Below, piece by piece: positions 1-8,409 of a DNA stretch of 26,982 nt. Location of the stretch: contig JAYRYZ010000036.1 in the NCBI GenBank assembly GCA_041916775.1, positions 1 to 26,982 on the forward strand. The letters are read 5' to 3'. The first letter of the stretch is position 1, and every line of letters begins with the position of its first letter. The notes beneath the pieces are model-generated. The model was not told the DNA's origin. It did not search any database and saw only the letters and a list, made by a program, of their open reading frames with translations. The translations under genes were made by a program, and so were the position numbers. This DNA is from UBA2357 sp041916775 (GTDB lineage: Bacteria; Pseudomonadota; Gammaproteobacteria; Burkholderiales; Rhodocyclaceae).

Positions 1-289
1 TGCTGAGCAGCGCGGTGGTGTAGGCGCCGATGCCGACGAAGGCCGCCTGGCCGAAGCTCGTGAGCCCGCCCACGCCGGTGAGCAGCACCAGGCCCAGCGC
101 CACCATCGCGTAGAGCCCGATGTAGTTGAGGAGCGTCACGTAGAACGGCGACAGCACCAGCGGGGCCACGAGCAGCAGGGCGAGGAAGCCCGTGAGCACA
201 TGGCGGGACGACACGCCGCTGCGCGCGGCCGGTGGCGCATGCCGGCCGCCGCGCTCCGATACGGCGTTCTCGGGCAGACGGGCGGTCAT
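1..289 (-). CDS. livM: Branched-chain-type ABC transporter permease LivM (partial, N-terminal end only)
   Basis: This is the first 96 codons of a LivM-type inner-membrane permease; the rest lies beyond the left edge of the window. After a polar N-terminus of about 28 residues the protein becomes strongly hydrophobic. It then shows the family signature: a segment with NYIGLYAMVALGLVLLTG followed by a glycine-rich GLTSFGQAAFVGIGAY stretch. The start ATG overlaps the stop of the upstream permease gene (ATGA), so the two are translationally coupled. It should form a heterodimer channel with LivH. The two ATPases (LivG, LivF) are not in the window and probably follow further left. The context suggests import of the aromatic substrate of this operon rather than an amino acid, but substrate cannot be read from sequence. 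Confidence 0.9.
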   Translation of the reverse strand, partial: MTARLPENAVSERGGRHAPPAARSGVSSRHVLTGFLALLLVAPLVLSPFYVTLLNYIGLYAMVALGLVLLTGVGGLTSFGQAAFVGIGAYTTALLS

Positions 290-1323
290 TCTTCTTCCTC
301 CACGACATGGCTGTTGAGCGAGCGCCACAGCAGGAACGGGATGATCAGGGTGAACACGATGACTTCCTTGTAGGTGCTGGCCCAGAAGGCCGAGAACGCC
401 TCGATCAGCCCGACCAGCAAGGCTCCGGCAGCGGCGATCGGATAGCTCGCGAGCCCGCCGATGATGGAGCCGACGAAGCCCTTCAGGCTGATCAGAAAGC
501 CCGAGTCGTAGTAGATCGTGGTGATCGGCGCGATGAGGATGCCCGACAGGGTGCCGATCAGCGCGGCGAGGAAGAAGCTCGCCTTACCGGCGAACACCGG
601 CGAGATGCCCATCAGGCGTGCGCCCGCACGGTTCACCGCGGTGGCGCGCAGCGCCTTGCCGTACAGCGTGTGGCCGAAGAAGCGGTACAGCGCGACGATG
701 AGCGCGAGCGAGGCGACGATGACCCACAGCGCCTGTGCGTTCAGCGCGAGCGGTCCGAGCTCCAGCCGGCCGTCGGCGAAGGGCTGGGTGCGCGCGCCGC
801 TCGGCCCGAAGGCGAGCAGCGCGATGCCTACCAGCGCCACATGCAGCGCCACCGACACGATGAGCAGCACCAGCACCGGCGCGTTCGCGATCGGCTGGTA
901 GAAGAGCCGGTAGAGCTGCGGCCCCATCGGCACCAGGATCGCCAGCGTCAGCAACACCTGCAGCGACATGTGGAGCGAGGCGAGCGGCAGCTGGAACAGC
1001 AGCGCGGCGAGCGCGAAGGGGTAGGCGAGCTTGAGGGTCTGGATGCGGTCCGGCCGCCGCCGCCCGCCCGCGCGGTGCCGGCCGACGAGCTCCACGACGG
1101 CCTCGGCGAGCGCGAGCCCGGCCAGCAGCCACACGATCAGGCTCGCCTCGCCGGCCTGAAGCGCGGCCATCGTGAGCGCGCCGAAGGCGACGAACTCGCC
1201 CTGGGGGATGAAGAGAATCCTCGTGACGGTGAACACCAGCAGGATGGAAAGCGCCAGCAGCGCATAGATGGCGCCGTTGGTCACGCCGTCCTGCCCGAGA
1301 ATCATCGCGATCTGCAGGTTCAT
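286..1323 (-). CDS. livH: Branched-chain-type ABC transporter permease LivH
   Basis: A 345-residue polytopic membrane protein of the LivH family. The N-terminus (GAIYALLALSILLVFTVTR, then IPQGEFVAFGALT) is the usual LivH signature. The C-terminal half contains the hydrophobic segment with FFLAALIGTLSGILIAPI and the conserved GSIIGGLAS region. A basic loop near residues 85-95 (GRHRAGGRRRPDR) and additional membrane segments make it longer than the common LivH length of about 290-300. The start was placed at 1323, where a GAGGA ribosome site lies just upstream; a longer reading frame runs upstream without such a site. It overlaps livM by 4 bases. A 228-base gap separates it from the binding-protein gene. 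Confidence 0.92.
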   Translation of the reverse strand: MNLQIAMILGQDGVTNGAIYALLALSILLVFTVTRILFIPQGEFVAFGALTMAALQAGEASLIVWLLAGLALAEAVVELVGRHRAGGRRRPDRIQTLKLAYPFALAALLFQLPLASLHMSLQVLLTLAILVPMGPQLYRLFYQPIANAPVLVLLIVSVALHVALVGIALLAFGPSGARTQPFADGRLELGPLALNAQALWVIVASLALIVALYRFFGHTLYGKALRATAVNRAGARLMGISPVFAGKASFFLAALIGTLSGILIAPITTIYYDSGFLISLKGFVGSIIGGLASYPIAAAGALLVGLIEAFSAFWASTYKEVIVFTLIIPFLLWRSLNSHVVEEEE

Positions 1324-1433
1324 GAAGGTCCTCTGTTCGGGCCATGACGCGGCGAGGCCGCGTCGGGTTGGGGTACGAGGTGCAATCGCACCGGGATCGC
1401 GCGGACGAGCGCAGTCCCCGGCGCGCACGACGG

Positions 1434-1450
1434 CGCGGGCGGGGCCCGCG
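1434..1450 (-). other. GC hairpin between the binding-protein gene and livH
   Basis: The 228-base gap between the binding-protein stop and the livH start (1324-1551) contains a perfect 6-bp inverted repeat, CGCGGG / CCCGCG, around a 5-base loop. No T-run follows on either strand, so it is not a clear intrinsic terminator. Intercistronic hairpins at this place in liv-type operons can lower permease expression relative to the binding protein; that role here is inference. Nothing else recognisable was seen in the gap. Confidence 0.35.
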
Positions 1451-1551
1451 GCGTGCCTGTCTCCGGTCGCTTCGGACAGTCCCCCGGAGCGTCGCCGGTC
1501 CGGGGCTGCCTCTTCATTGTGGGGAGTTGCGCCCTGGCAGGCGCGGGGGGC

Positions 1552-2703
1552 TTACTTCAGCAGACGCCAGGCGCCGTCCTTGACGGTGATCATCACCCGG
1601 CCGCGCTCGTCGAAGCCGCTGTGGTCGGCGGGTGTCATGTTGTACACGCCCTGGGTACCGACCAGCTCGGTGGTGGATTCGAGCGCGTCGCGCAGGGCGC
1701 TGCGGAACTCCGCCGAACCGGGCTGGCCCTTGGCGGCGGCGAGCGGGATCGCCTGTTGCAGCAGCAGGCCGGCGTCATACACGTTGGCGCCGAAGGTCGC
1801 CGGCACGCTGCCGTGCAGCTTCTTGTAGGCCTCGATGTACTCGCTGGCGACCTTCTTGGAGGGGTTCTCGTCCGAGATCTCGTCGAGCACCAGCATCAGG
1901 CTCGCGGCGAGCACCGTGCCTTCCACCTTGTTGCCGCCCAGACGCAGGAAGTCGGGCAGGGCGGCGCCGTGGGTCTGGTACATCTTGCCCTTGTAGCCGG
2001 TGTCGAACAGCGTGGTCTGCGGCAGCACCGAGGGGCCGCCCGGGGCGGTGACGAGCACCGCGTCGGGGTTGGCGCCGATGATCTTCAGCGCCTGGCCGGT
2101 AACCGAGCTGTCGGAGCGCTGGAACTTCTCGGCGGCGACGATCTTGATGCCGGCAGCCTCGGTGAGCCCGGTCATGACCTTGGCCCAGTTCTCGCCATAG
2201 GGGTCGGCGGTGCCGATCAGGCCGAGGGTCTTCACGCCGGAGGCCTTCATGTGCTCGACCAGCGCCTTGGCGATGATGTCGTCGTTCTGTGTGGTCTTGA
2301 ACACCCACTTCTTCTGCTCGTTCATCGGCAGCACCACCGCGGCGGTGCCCACCGGCGCCAGCATCGGCACGCCGGCTTCGGCGATGAACTGGATCACCCC
2401 CATCGCGTTGGGCGAACCGGACGGTCCGATGATCGCATCCACCTTCTGTTCGGTGAGCAGCTTCTTCACCGCGGTGACGGTGGCGGTGGGGTCGCTCGCG
2501 TCGTCGAGCGCGATGTATTCCACGGTGAGGTCGCCGACCTTGGTCGGCAGCAGCGGCACGGTGTTCTTCTGCGGAATGCCGACCAGCGCGGTGGGGCCGG
2601 TCGAGGAGGCGATCACGCCCACCTTCACCTGCGCGAACGCGCCGCCGGCGAAGGCAGTGAGGGAGGCCAGGGTGACAGCAGCGGCGATCTTCTTGAGCAT
2701 CAT
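1552..2703 (-). CDS. Periplasmic substrate-binding protein of a Liv-type ABC importer
   Basis: A 383-residue class I periplasmic binding protein (Peripla_BP_6 / LivK family). It begins with a basic n-region (MMLKK), a hydrophobic core and a probable Sec cleavage site after AFA at about residue 24. The mature chain opens with QVKVGVIASSTGPTALVG, the family's first beta strand and ligand loop, followed later by VDAIIGPSGSPNAMGV and APVGTAAVV. The first in-frame ATG is at 2751, but GGAG lies 9 bases before the tandem ATG at 2703, and only that start gives a clean signal peptide. This family also serves many aromatic-acid importers, so its place at the end of an aromatic operon suggests uptake of the operon's substrate, perhaps indole-3-acetate (inference). 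Confidence 0.9.
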   Translation of the reverse strand: MMLKKIAAAVTLASLTAFAGGAFAQVKVGVIASSTGPTALVGIPQKNTVPLLPTKVGDLTVEYIALDDASDPTATVTAVKKLLTEQKVDAIIGPSGSPNAMGVIQFIAEAGVPMLAPVGTAAVVLPMNEQKKWVFKTTQNDDIIAKALVEHMKASGVKTLGLIGTADPYGENWAKVMTGLTEAAGIKIVAAEKFQRSDSSVTGQALKIIGANPDAVLVTAPGGPSVLPQTTLFDTGYKGKMYQTHGAALPDFLRLGGNKVEGTVLAASLMLVLDEISDENPSKKVASEYIEAYKKLHGSVPATFGANVYDAGLLLQQAIPLAAAKGQPGSAEFRSALRDALESTTELVGTQGVYNMTPADHSGFDERGRVMITVKDGAWRLLK

Positions 2704-2758
2704 GACGGTGTTCTCCGGGGTGGGTGGTCTGTGGGTGAGGGGGTGGTTCATGGAACAG

Positions 2759-3490
2759 CTAGATCGTGATCGTGCCGACGCTCGCGCCGCCGCAGACGTA
2801 CAGCGTCTGGCCGGTGACGAAGCTGTTCGCGGGGTCGGCGAAGAACATCACCGCGCGGGTGACGTCGTCGGCACGGCCGACGCGGCGTACCGGGATGCTC
2901 GCCGCGAGCGCCTTCTCGCGCTCGCTGCCGGCCTCGATGACCGCGTAGTACATATCCGTCTGGATCGGCCCGGGGGCGACCACGTTCACCGTGATGCCGT
3001 GCGGCCCGAGCTCCAGCGCCCAGGTGCGCGCCATGCCGATCATGCCGGCCTTGGTCGCGGAGTAGGCGGTGCGTGTCTGCAGACCGAGCGCGCCGCGCGA
3101 GGACATCAGCACCACGCGGCCGAACTGGCGCGCGCGCATGCCGGGCAGGAAGGCCTGCATCAGGCTGATCGCCGCGCCGAGGTGGATCTGGGTGAGGCCC
3201 TGCAACTCGGACAGGCTCACCTCGCCGAGCAGCTTCGGCCAGATCACGCCCGCGTTGTGGATGAAGTGGCTGACGGCGTGGGTGGCAGCGATCTCGCGCG
3301 CCGCGTCCTCGGTGGCGGTGGCGTCGAGGAGATCGACCTGCACCGTCTTGAGTCGCGGGTGGGTCCAGTCCGGTGCGCGGCGGGCGAGCGAGATCACCGC
3401 GTAGCCGTCGTCCAGCATGCGCCGGCAGAGATCGGCGCCGATGCCGGCCGAGCCACCGGTGATGACCGCGATCATGGAATCGTCGGCCAT
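2759..3490 (-). CDS. Short-chain dehydrogenase/reductase (candidate dihydrodiol or hydroxy-indoline dehydrogenase)
   Basis: A 243-residue classical SDR with all key elements: the nucleotide-binding TGGSAGIG at 11-18, NAG at 79-81, catalytic Ser at 130/131, and YSATK with Tyr143 and Lys147. The PGPIQTDM segment after beta-6 is also typical. The start at 3490 has GGAG 9 bases upstream and sits 4 bases past the stop of the metal-hydrolase gene, so it is co-transcribed. Within the proposed pathway it could oxidise the 2-hydroxyl of a 2,3-dihydroxyindoline-3-acetate made by the Rieske oxygenase. It could equally supply the active SDR function that its degenerate fused neighbour at 4304-5560 has lost. 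NAD(P)-dependence follows from the family; substrate is inference. Confidence 0.9.
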   Translation of the reverse strand: MADDSMIAVITGGSAGIGADLCRRMLDDGYAVISLARRAPDWTHPRLKTVQVDLLDATATEDAAREIAATHAVSHFIHNAGVIWPKLLGEVSLSELQGLTQIHLGAAISLMQAFLPGMRARQFGRVVLMSSRGALGLQTRTAYSATKAGMIGMARTWALELGPHGITVNVVAPGPIQTDMYYAVIEAGSEREKALAASIPVRRVGRADDVTRAVMFFADPANSFVTGQTLYVCGGASVGTITI

Positions 3491-3494
3491 CGCG

Positions 3495-4277
3495 TCACAC
3501 TCCCGGTGCCAGCGCGAGCACGCGCAGCGGGCTGCCCGAGCCGTTGCGGATCTTCAGCGGTGCAGCGAGGATCAGCGCGCCCTGCGGCGGCAGCTGGTCG
3601 AGGTTGCAGAGGCACTGCAGGCCGTAGCGGTTGTTGCCGTGCATGTAGTAGTGGCAAGGGTAGGGCGGGTTGAGGTGGTGGGCCTGGCCGGCGTCGGTGC
3701 CGACCGACTCGGTGCCGAACCCCAGCACGTTCCGTTCCCGGATCAGCCAGGGCACGACCTCGGCGTCCGGGCCGGGCGAGTGCGCGCCGTCCTCGGCCAT
3801 GTTGAGGTACTCGCGCGGCGTGGTGCGCTTGGACCAGTCGGTGCGCAGCAACACCCAGCTGCGCGCCGGGATGCGGCCGTGCTGCGCCTCCCAGGCCTCG
3901 ACGAAGGGGATGGTGAGCAGGAAGTCGGGGTTGGCCGCGGCCTCCGCCGACACGTCGATGACGCAGGCGGCGGCGATGAAGTGCTCGGGCGGAATCGAAT
4001 CCACCGCGTTGTTGGGCTGGTCCTTGCCGCTCACCCAATGGATGGGCGCATCGAAGTGGGTGCCGGTGTGCTCGGACATCGAGAAGTTGTTCCAGTACCA
4101 GGCGGGGCCGCGCTCGTCGTAGCGCGAGATCTCCTCGATGCGGAACGGCCACGCCTGGCCGAATTCGGGCGGCAGCACGATGGTCGGGAACTCCGGCGTC
4201 AGGGTCTGGGTGAGGTCCACCAGCTTCAGGCGGCCGCTGATCAGTTCGGCGAGGAACTGGCTGAGGGTTTCGTTCAT
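3495..4277 (-). CDS. Cyclase-family metal hydrolase, probable isatin hydrolase
   Basis: A 260-residue member of the cyclase family (PF04199), which includes kynurenine formamidase and the manganese-dependent isatin hydrolases. The hallmark metal and catalytic motif HTGTHFDAPIHW is present, with His70, His74, Asp76 and His80. Before it is an aromatic, polar stretch (ERGPAWYWNNFSMSEH) that I recall as close to characterised isatin hydrolases rather than KynB. Isatin hydrolase opens isatin to isatinate (2-aminophenylglyoxylate). The start at 4277 has AGGAG 9 bases upstream; an in-frame extension to 4640 has no support. Its place beside the oxygenase, the retro-aldolase candidate and IorAB fits isatin as an intermediate. 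Kynurenine formamidase is the main alternative, but no tryptophan dioxygenase or kynureninase gene is nearby. Confidence 0.82.
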   Translation of the reverse strand: MNETLSQFLAELISGRLKLVDLTQTLTPEFPTIVLPPEFGQAWPFRIEEISRYDERGPAWYWNNFSMSEHTGTHFDAPIHWVSGKDQPNNAVDSIPPEHFIAAACVIDVSAEAAANPDFLLTIPFVEAWEAQHGRIPARSWVLLRTDWSKRTTPREYLNMAEDGAHSPGPDAEVVPWLIRERNVLGFGTESVGTDAGQAHHLNPPYPCHYYMHGNNRYGLQCLCNLDQLPPQGALILAAPLKIRNGSGSPLRVLALAPGV

Positions 4278-4303
4278 TGCGTGGGTCTCCTGGTGCGGGG
4301 CGC

Positions 4304-5560
4304 TCATTGGCCGAGTTCGCGCTCGACGGCCTTGTGGTTTTCGCGCAGGCGCTCGCGGATCTCCTCCGCGATGTCGCCCACATAGACGTCCTCGACGCCG
4401 TCCTGCAGGCCCTTGACGATGGCCTTCGCGACTGCGGCGGGGGCGAGCTTGGGCGGCGGGGTGAGCTGCTCCCACTCTTCCTCGACCGGGCCGGGGAAGA
4501 CGTTCAGCACCCGCACGCCGGCGCCGCGGAACTCGGCGCGCAAGGTCTGCGCCGCCGACAGCGCGGCCGCCATCGAGGCCGACCACGCGCCGCGTGCCGG
4601 CAGCGCAGCGAGCGCGTGGATCGAGAGGATGTTCACCCACGCCACCGCGTTGTTGCTGCCGTCCGCTGCGCGAAAGCCCATGCCGGGGCCGAAGGCCTGG
4701 GCAAGGCGCATCAGGCCGAGCACATTCACGTCGAAGGCGTCGCGCGCGAGGATCACGTCGCGCCGCCCGAGGATGCCGCCGTCGCGCAGGTAGGCGGCGG
4801 TGTTCACCAGGATCTCGACCTTGCCGCCGATCGAGGCCGCGAGGCGGTCGACCGAGTCGGTGTCGGTGACGTCGAGCTCCACCACCTGCACGCGCGGATC
4901 GGACGCCACCAGGCGGTCGAAGGCCGGCACCGTCTTCCAGGTGGTGGGGTCGCCGACGAACACGATGCTGGCACCCGCCTCCAGCATCGCCTTGGCGGTG
5001 GCGAGCCCCATCGCCGATTTGCCGTCGCTGACGAGCACGCGGCGGAACTTGGGGTCGCAGGTCGATTCGCGCAGCTGGGCGGCGTCTTGCATGTTGGGGG
5101 TGTCCTTCTCGGGCAGGGCATGGAGAACCGCCTGGCCGCTGCGGTCGAGCTTGAGGGCGAGGCGCACGCGCGTGCCGTCCGTGTCGGGTTCGGCACAGTC
5201 CTCATGCACGTGCGCCACCACCGCCGGGCCGGCGTCCATCTTCACCGTGCCGATGCGCCAGGGCAGGCGCTCGCGGAAGTACAGATCGTTGCTGTGGCGC
5301 AGCGTGGTGGTGGCGATCAAGAGGCCGCGGTTGTCGCTCGCGCGCCATTCCAGGTGCTCGGAGAGGCAGTTCGCGCACACCTCGCGCGGCGGGTATTGCA
5401 GCGTGCCGCAATCGGCGCAGGTCTGCATCTCGAAACGGCCTTCCGCCGCGGCGCGGGTGAGGCCGAGCGCGGTGCGGCTGCGCGCGCCGGGCGGGCGCGT
5501 CGGCAGGCGGGTGCGCGCAACCGGGTTCTTCTTCCTGGGTCTGACGAGAGGTTCGCTCAT
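4304..5560 (-). CDS. DUF35 zinc-ribbon/OB-fold protein fused to a degenerate SDR
   Basis: A 418-residue two-domain protein. The N-terminal part has a four-cysteine rubredoxin-like zinc ribbon (Cys48, Cys51, Cys62, Cys65) followed by an OB-fold stretch to about residue 145: the DUF35 partner domain of thiolase-fold enzymes. From about 172 an SDR-like Rossmann domain follows, but its motifs are eroded: SDGKSAMG at 178-185 for TGxxxGxG, NTAA at 253-256 for NNAG. The catalytic YxxxK is replaced by WSASM (Trp326, Met330), while Ser313 remains. It should not act as a normal dehydrogenase. The start at 5560 overlaps the thiolase-like stop (ATGA), as expected for partner subunits. By analogy with ChsH2-DUF35/Ltp2 or BbsA/BbsB, it probably forms a complex with the thiolase-like protein. 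Confidence 0.88.
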   Translation of the reverse strand: MSEPLVRPRKKNPVARTRLPTRPPGARSRTALGLTRAAAEGRFEMQTCADCGTLQYPPREVCANCLSEHLEWRASDNRGLLIATTTLRHSNDLYFRERLPWRIGTVKMDAGPAVVAHVHEDCAEPDTDGTRVRLALKLDRSGQAVLHALPEKDTPNMQDAAQLRESTCDPKFRRVLVSDGKSAMGLATAKAMLEAGASIVFVGDPTTWKTVPAFDRLVASDPRVQVVELDVTDTDSVDRLAASIGGKVEILVNTAAYLRDGGILGRRDVILARDAFDVNVLGLMRLAQAFGPGMGFRAADGSNNAVAWVNILSIHALAALPARGAWSASMAAALSAAQTLRAEFRGAGVRVLNVFPGPVEEEWEQLTPPPKLAPAAVAKAIVKGLQDGVEDVYVGDIAEEIRERLRENHKAVERELGQ

Positions 5561-6732
5561 GCTGCCGCTCCGCGTTCGAGGATGGCCGCGCCCGAGCACA
5601 GGCCGCGGTCGTAGTTGATCATGCCGAAGCCGGACACCATGCCGAGACGGGCGCCCTCCACCTGAGTGCGCGCCGCGCTGCCGGTGAGCTGGCGCAGCGC
5701 CTGCACCATACCGAGGTAGCCGCCGGCCGCGCCCGCCTGGCCCACCGAGAGCTGGCCGCCCGAGGTGTTGAACGGGAAGTCGCCGTCGATGGTGAAGCGA
5801 TGCGCGCGCACGAAGGCCGGTGCCGCGCCCTTGGCGCAGAAGCCGAGGTCCTCGAACTGCAGCATGTTGATCACCGGGTAGTCGTCGTAGGTCTCGAGGA
5901 AGTCGATGTCCTCCGGCGCCGCCGCGGCGTGCTCGTACAGCGCATCGCGGTCCATCGCCCAGCCGCCGCGGAACTGGATCGCGTCTTCCGGGAAGGCGTT
6001 GTGCCGCTCGATGGTCGAGCGCACCCGCACCCAGGGCAGGTTCAGGCTGCGCGCACGGTCCTCGCTCATCACCAGGAAACCCTCGGCGCCGGCGCAGGGC
6101 ATCACGCAGTCGAAGAGGTGGATCGGGTCGGTGATGGGCCGCGCCGCCATGTACTCGGCGAGGCTCATCGGCTTCTTCATCAGCGCGTGCGGGTTCTTCA
6201 GCGCGTTGTCGCGCTGCGCCACGCAGAGCTTGCCGAAATCCTCGCGCGTTGCGCCGTGATGGCGCATGTAGTGGTCGGTGAGGAGCGCGAAGCTCGCGTT
6301 CGGGCCGCCCGCGCCGTAGGGGTAGACCGCGTCCTGGGCGAAGCGCGAGAACTGGCTCACCGTGTTGCGGAAGGAGTCGACATGGTTGGTGTCGCCGGCG
6401 ATGCAGGCGATCACGTCAGCGTCGCCGGCCTGCACCGCGCGCGCCGCGCGCCGCAGCGCCACCACGCCGGAGGCGCCGCCCATGGGGATGTGATCCAGCC
6501 AGCGCGGGCTCATGCCCAGGTGCTGCATCAGCCCCACCGCGGTGTCCGGCCCGAGCGTGAAGCTGGAGACGCACACCCCGTCGATGTCGCCCTTGGCGAG
6601 GCCGCTGCCGCGGATCAGCGCCGCGAGCGCGCGACCCAGCCACCAGTGCGCGCTGCGGGTGGAGTAGCGCACATAGGGAATCGTGACCGGCACCACCACC
6701 GCGACGCCGGCATAGGACTGGCGGGCGCTCAT
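5557..6732 (-). CDS. Thiolase-fold protein lacking thiolase nucleophile; candidate acyl-CoA retro-aldolase (Ltp2-like)
   Basis: A 391-residue SCP-x/lipid-transfer-type thiolase-fold protein, normal length for the family. The three classical catalytic positions are all changed. The nucleophile loop reads GGASG at 85-89 with no cysteine, the GHP motif reads GQAG at 331-334, and the second-cysteine loop reads SGFG at 367-370. It is therefore unlikely to perform Claisen thiolysis. Close in kind are Ltp2 aldolases, which pair with a DUF35 protein and cleave tertiary beta-hydroxyacyl-CoAs by retro-aldol chemistry; tyrosines in TYDDYPV (282, 285) are possible catalytic residues. The gene is coupled by ATGA overlaps to both the ligase and the DUF35-SDR gene. 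A tertiary beta-hydroxyacyl-CoA such as dioxindole-3-acetyl-CoA would suit it (inference). Confidence 0.85.
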   Translation of the reverse strand: MSARQSYAGVAVVVPVTIPYVRYSTRSAHWWLGRALAALIRGSGLAKGDIDGVCVSSFTLGPDTAVGLMQHLGMSPRWLDHIPMGGASGVVALRRAARAVQAGDADVIACIAGDTNHVDSFRNTVSQFSRFAQDAVYPYGAGGPNASFALLTDHYMRHHGATREDFGKLCVAQRDNALKNPHALMKKPMSLAEYMAARPITDPIHLFDCVMPCAGAEGFLVMSEDRARSLNLPWVRVRSTIERHNAFPEDAIQFRGGWAMDRDALYEHAAAAPEDIDFLETYDDYPVINMLQFEDLGFCAKGAAPAFVRAHRFTIDGDFPFNTSGGQLSVGQAGAAGGYLGMVQALRQLTGSAARTQVEGARLGMVSGFGMINYDRGLCSGAAILERGAAA

Positions 6733-8396
6733 TTGTGTTCTCCCTGGCGCTTCTTCATCGCGTTGGTGTCCACACAGCGCGGGCTGCCGAGCAGTGTGGG
6801 CGCCAGCGTCTTGAGCTCGCCGCGCTGGATCTTGTTGGTGGCGGTGAGGGGTAGTGCATCAACAAAGGCCACGTAGCCCGGCGCCTTGTAGTACGCGAGT
6901 TGCGACAGCGCCCACTCGACCAGCGTGCGTGCGGCCGCGGCCATCGCGTCGGCATCCGCTGGCGGCGTCTGCGCAACCACCAGCGCCATCACCTCGTCGC
7001 CGCGCACCGCGTCCGGCACCGCCGCCACCGCCACCGACTTCACCAGCGGGTGCTGCTGCAGCACGGCCTCGACCTCGACCGCGGCGATGTTCTCGCCGCT
7101 ACGCCGGATCACGTTCTTCTTGCGGTCGATGAAGTGCAGGTAGCCGTCGGCGTCGCGGCGCACGATGTCACCGGTGTGGAACCAACCACCCGCCCAGGCC
7201 TCCTCGGTGGCGGCCGCGTCCTTGAGGTAGCCGGCAAGAAAGCCGTAGCGCGGGTCCGCGCCTGCATGGCGCACGAGCAGCTCGCCGTTCTCGTCGATGC
7301 CCGCCGCTTCGCCGCTGTCCGCGACGATGCGCACCTCCACATCCGCCGCTTCCTTGCCGAAGCAGGATGTGCCGATGTGGCGCGGCTCGTGGTTGGCGAT
7401 GATGACCGCGCCGGCGCCGGTCTCGGTCATGGCCCAGGCCTCCAGCAGCGGGAAGCCGAAGCGCGCCTCGAACGGGCCGTGCAGGGTGCGGTCCACGCCG
7501 GCGCCGAAGCCGAAGCGCACCGCGTGCTCGCGGTCGGCCGGGGCGGCCGGCGCCTTCATCAGCATCGCCGGCATCACGCCGAGGTAATGCACGACGGTGG
7601 CGCGCGACGCGCGCACGCTCGCCCACCAGCTGCGCGGGTGAAAGCGGTCGAGCGGGATGAGGCAGCCGCCGGTCATTACCATCGCCATCGTCGAGTAGGC
7701 CATCGCGTTCATGTGCACCACCGGCAGCGGCGTGATCATGCGTTCCTCGCCCTGGCGCAACGTGGCGAGGCCGCCGATGTTGGCGTACCAGCGTCCGGCA
7801 TGCAGGAAGTAGCGGTTGGGCAGCATGCAGCCCTTGGGGCGGCCGGTGGTGCCGGAGGTGTACAGCAGCGCGCATTCGCTGAGCGCGCCCGGTGCGCGCC
7901 CGGCGAGCGGCGCGGGGAAGGCAGCAGGCGGCGGCGCGTCGCCATCGGCGATGACCTGGAACGCCCGTCCGGCGCGCGCGGCGGCGGCAGCGAGGTCGGC
8001 ATGGCGCGCGGGCAGTGCGACGGCGAGCGCGATCTCGGAGTGGCCGATCAGGTATTCGAGTTCGGCCGCGCGCAGGTCGGCGTTGATCGGCACCACCGAC
8101 ACGCCGAGCGCGTTGAGCGCGAACCAGTGGAGGAAGAAGGCCGGGCGGTTCTCGAGCAACAGGCCGACGCGGTGGCCGTGGCCGTAGCCGGCCGCGGCGT
8201 AGGCCGCACGCAGGGATTCGATGCGTGTGGCAGCCGTCGCGTAGTCGAGTTCGCCCGCCGGGATGCCGTAGAGGCCGGCGGTCTCCGGCAGCACGCACAG
8301 AAAGGGGCGCGTCGCCCAGCCGCGTGCGGCGAAGGAGAAGGCGCGGAAGACCGTGTCTGCGGCGATGTCCGCGGCGGTGTTGGTTGTGCTTGGCAA
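6729..8396 (-). CDS. AMP-forming acyl/aryl-CoA ligase
   Basis: A 555-residue ANL-superfamily adenylate-forming ligase that converts a carboxylate, ATP and CoA to an acyl-CoA, AMP and PPi. The phosphate-binding loop YTSGTTGRPKG is at about 179-189. It is followed by AWAMTETG (A5), GWFHTGD (A7) and a C-terminal YKAPGYVAFVDALPLTATNKIQRG segment with the catalytic A10 lysine near 522. The start was set at a TTG (8396) because GGGAG lies 6 bases upstream. The only in-frame ATG before it (8444) would overlap the Rieske beta gene by 35 bases and lacks a ribosome site. Its stop overlaps the next gene (ATGA). Position between the oxygenase and the retro-aldolase candidate suggests activation of an oxygenated indole-acetate; activation of anthranilate or of indole-acetate itself is also possible. 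Confidence 0.9.
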   Translation of the reverse strand: MPSTTNTAADIAADTVFRAFSFAARGWATRPFLCVLPETAGLYGIPAGELDYATAATRIESLRAAYAAAGYGHGHRVGLLLENRPAFFLHWFALNALGVSVVPINADLRAAELEYLIGHSEIALAVALPARHADLAAAAARAGRAFQVIADGDAPPPAAFPAPLAGRAPGALSECALLYTSGTTGRPKGCMLPNRYFLHAGRWYANIGGLATLRQGEERMITPLPVVHMNAMAYSTMAMVMTGGCLIPLDRFHPRSWWASVRASRATVVHYLGVMPAMLMKAPAAPADREHAVRFGFGAGVDRTLHGPFEARFGFPLLEAWAMTETGAGAVIIANHEPRHIGTSCFGKEAADVEVRIVADSGEAAGIDENGELLVRHAGADPRYGFLAGYLKDAAATEEAWAGGWFHTGDIVRRDADGYLHFIDRKKNVIRRSGENIAAVEVEAVLQQHPLVKSVAVAAVPDAVRGDEVMALVVAQTPPADADAMAAAARTLVEWALSQLAYYKAPGYVAFVDALPLTATNKIQRGELKTLAPTLLGSPRCVDTNAMKKRQGEHK

Positions 8397-8409
8397 GACG
8401 TGCTCCCGC

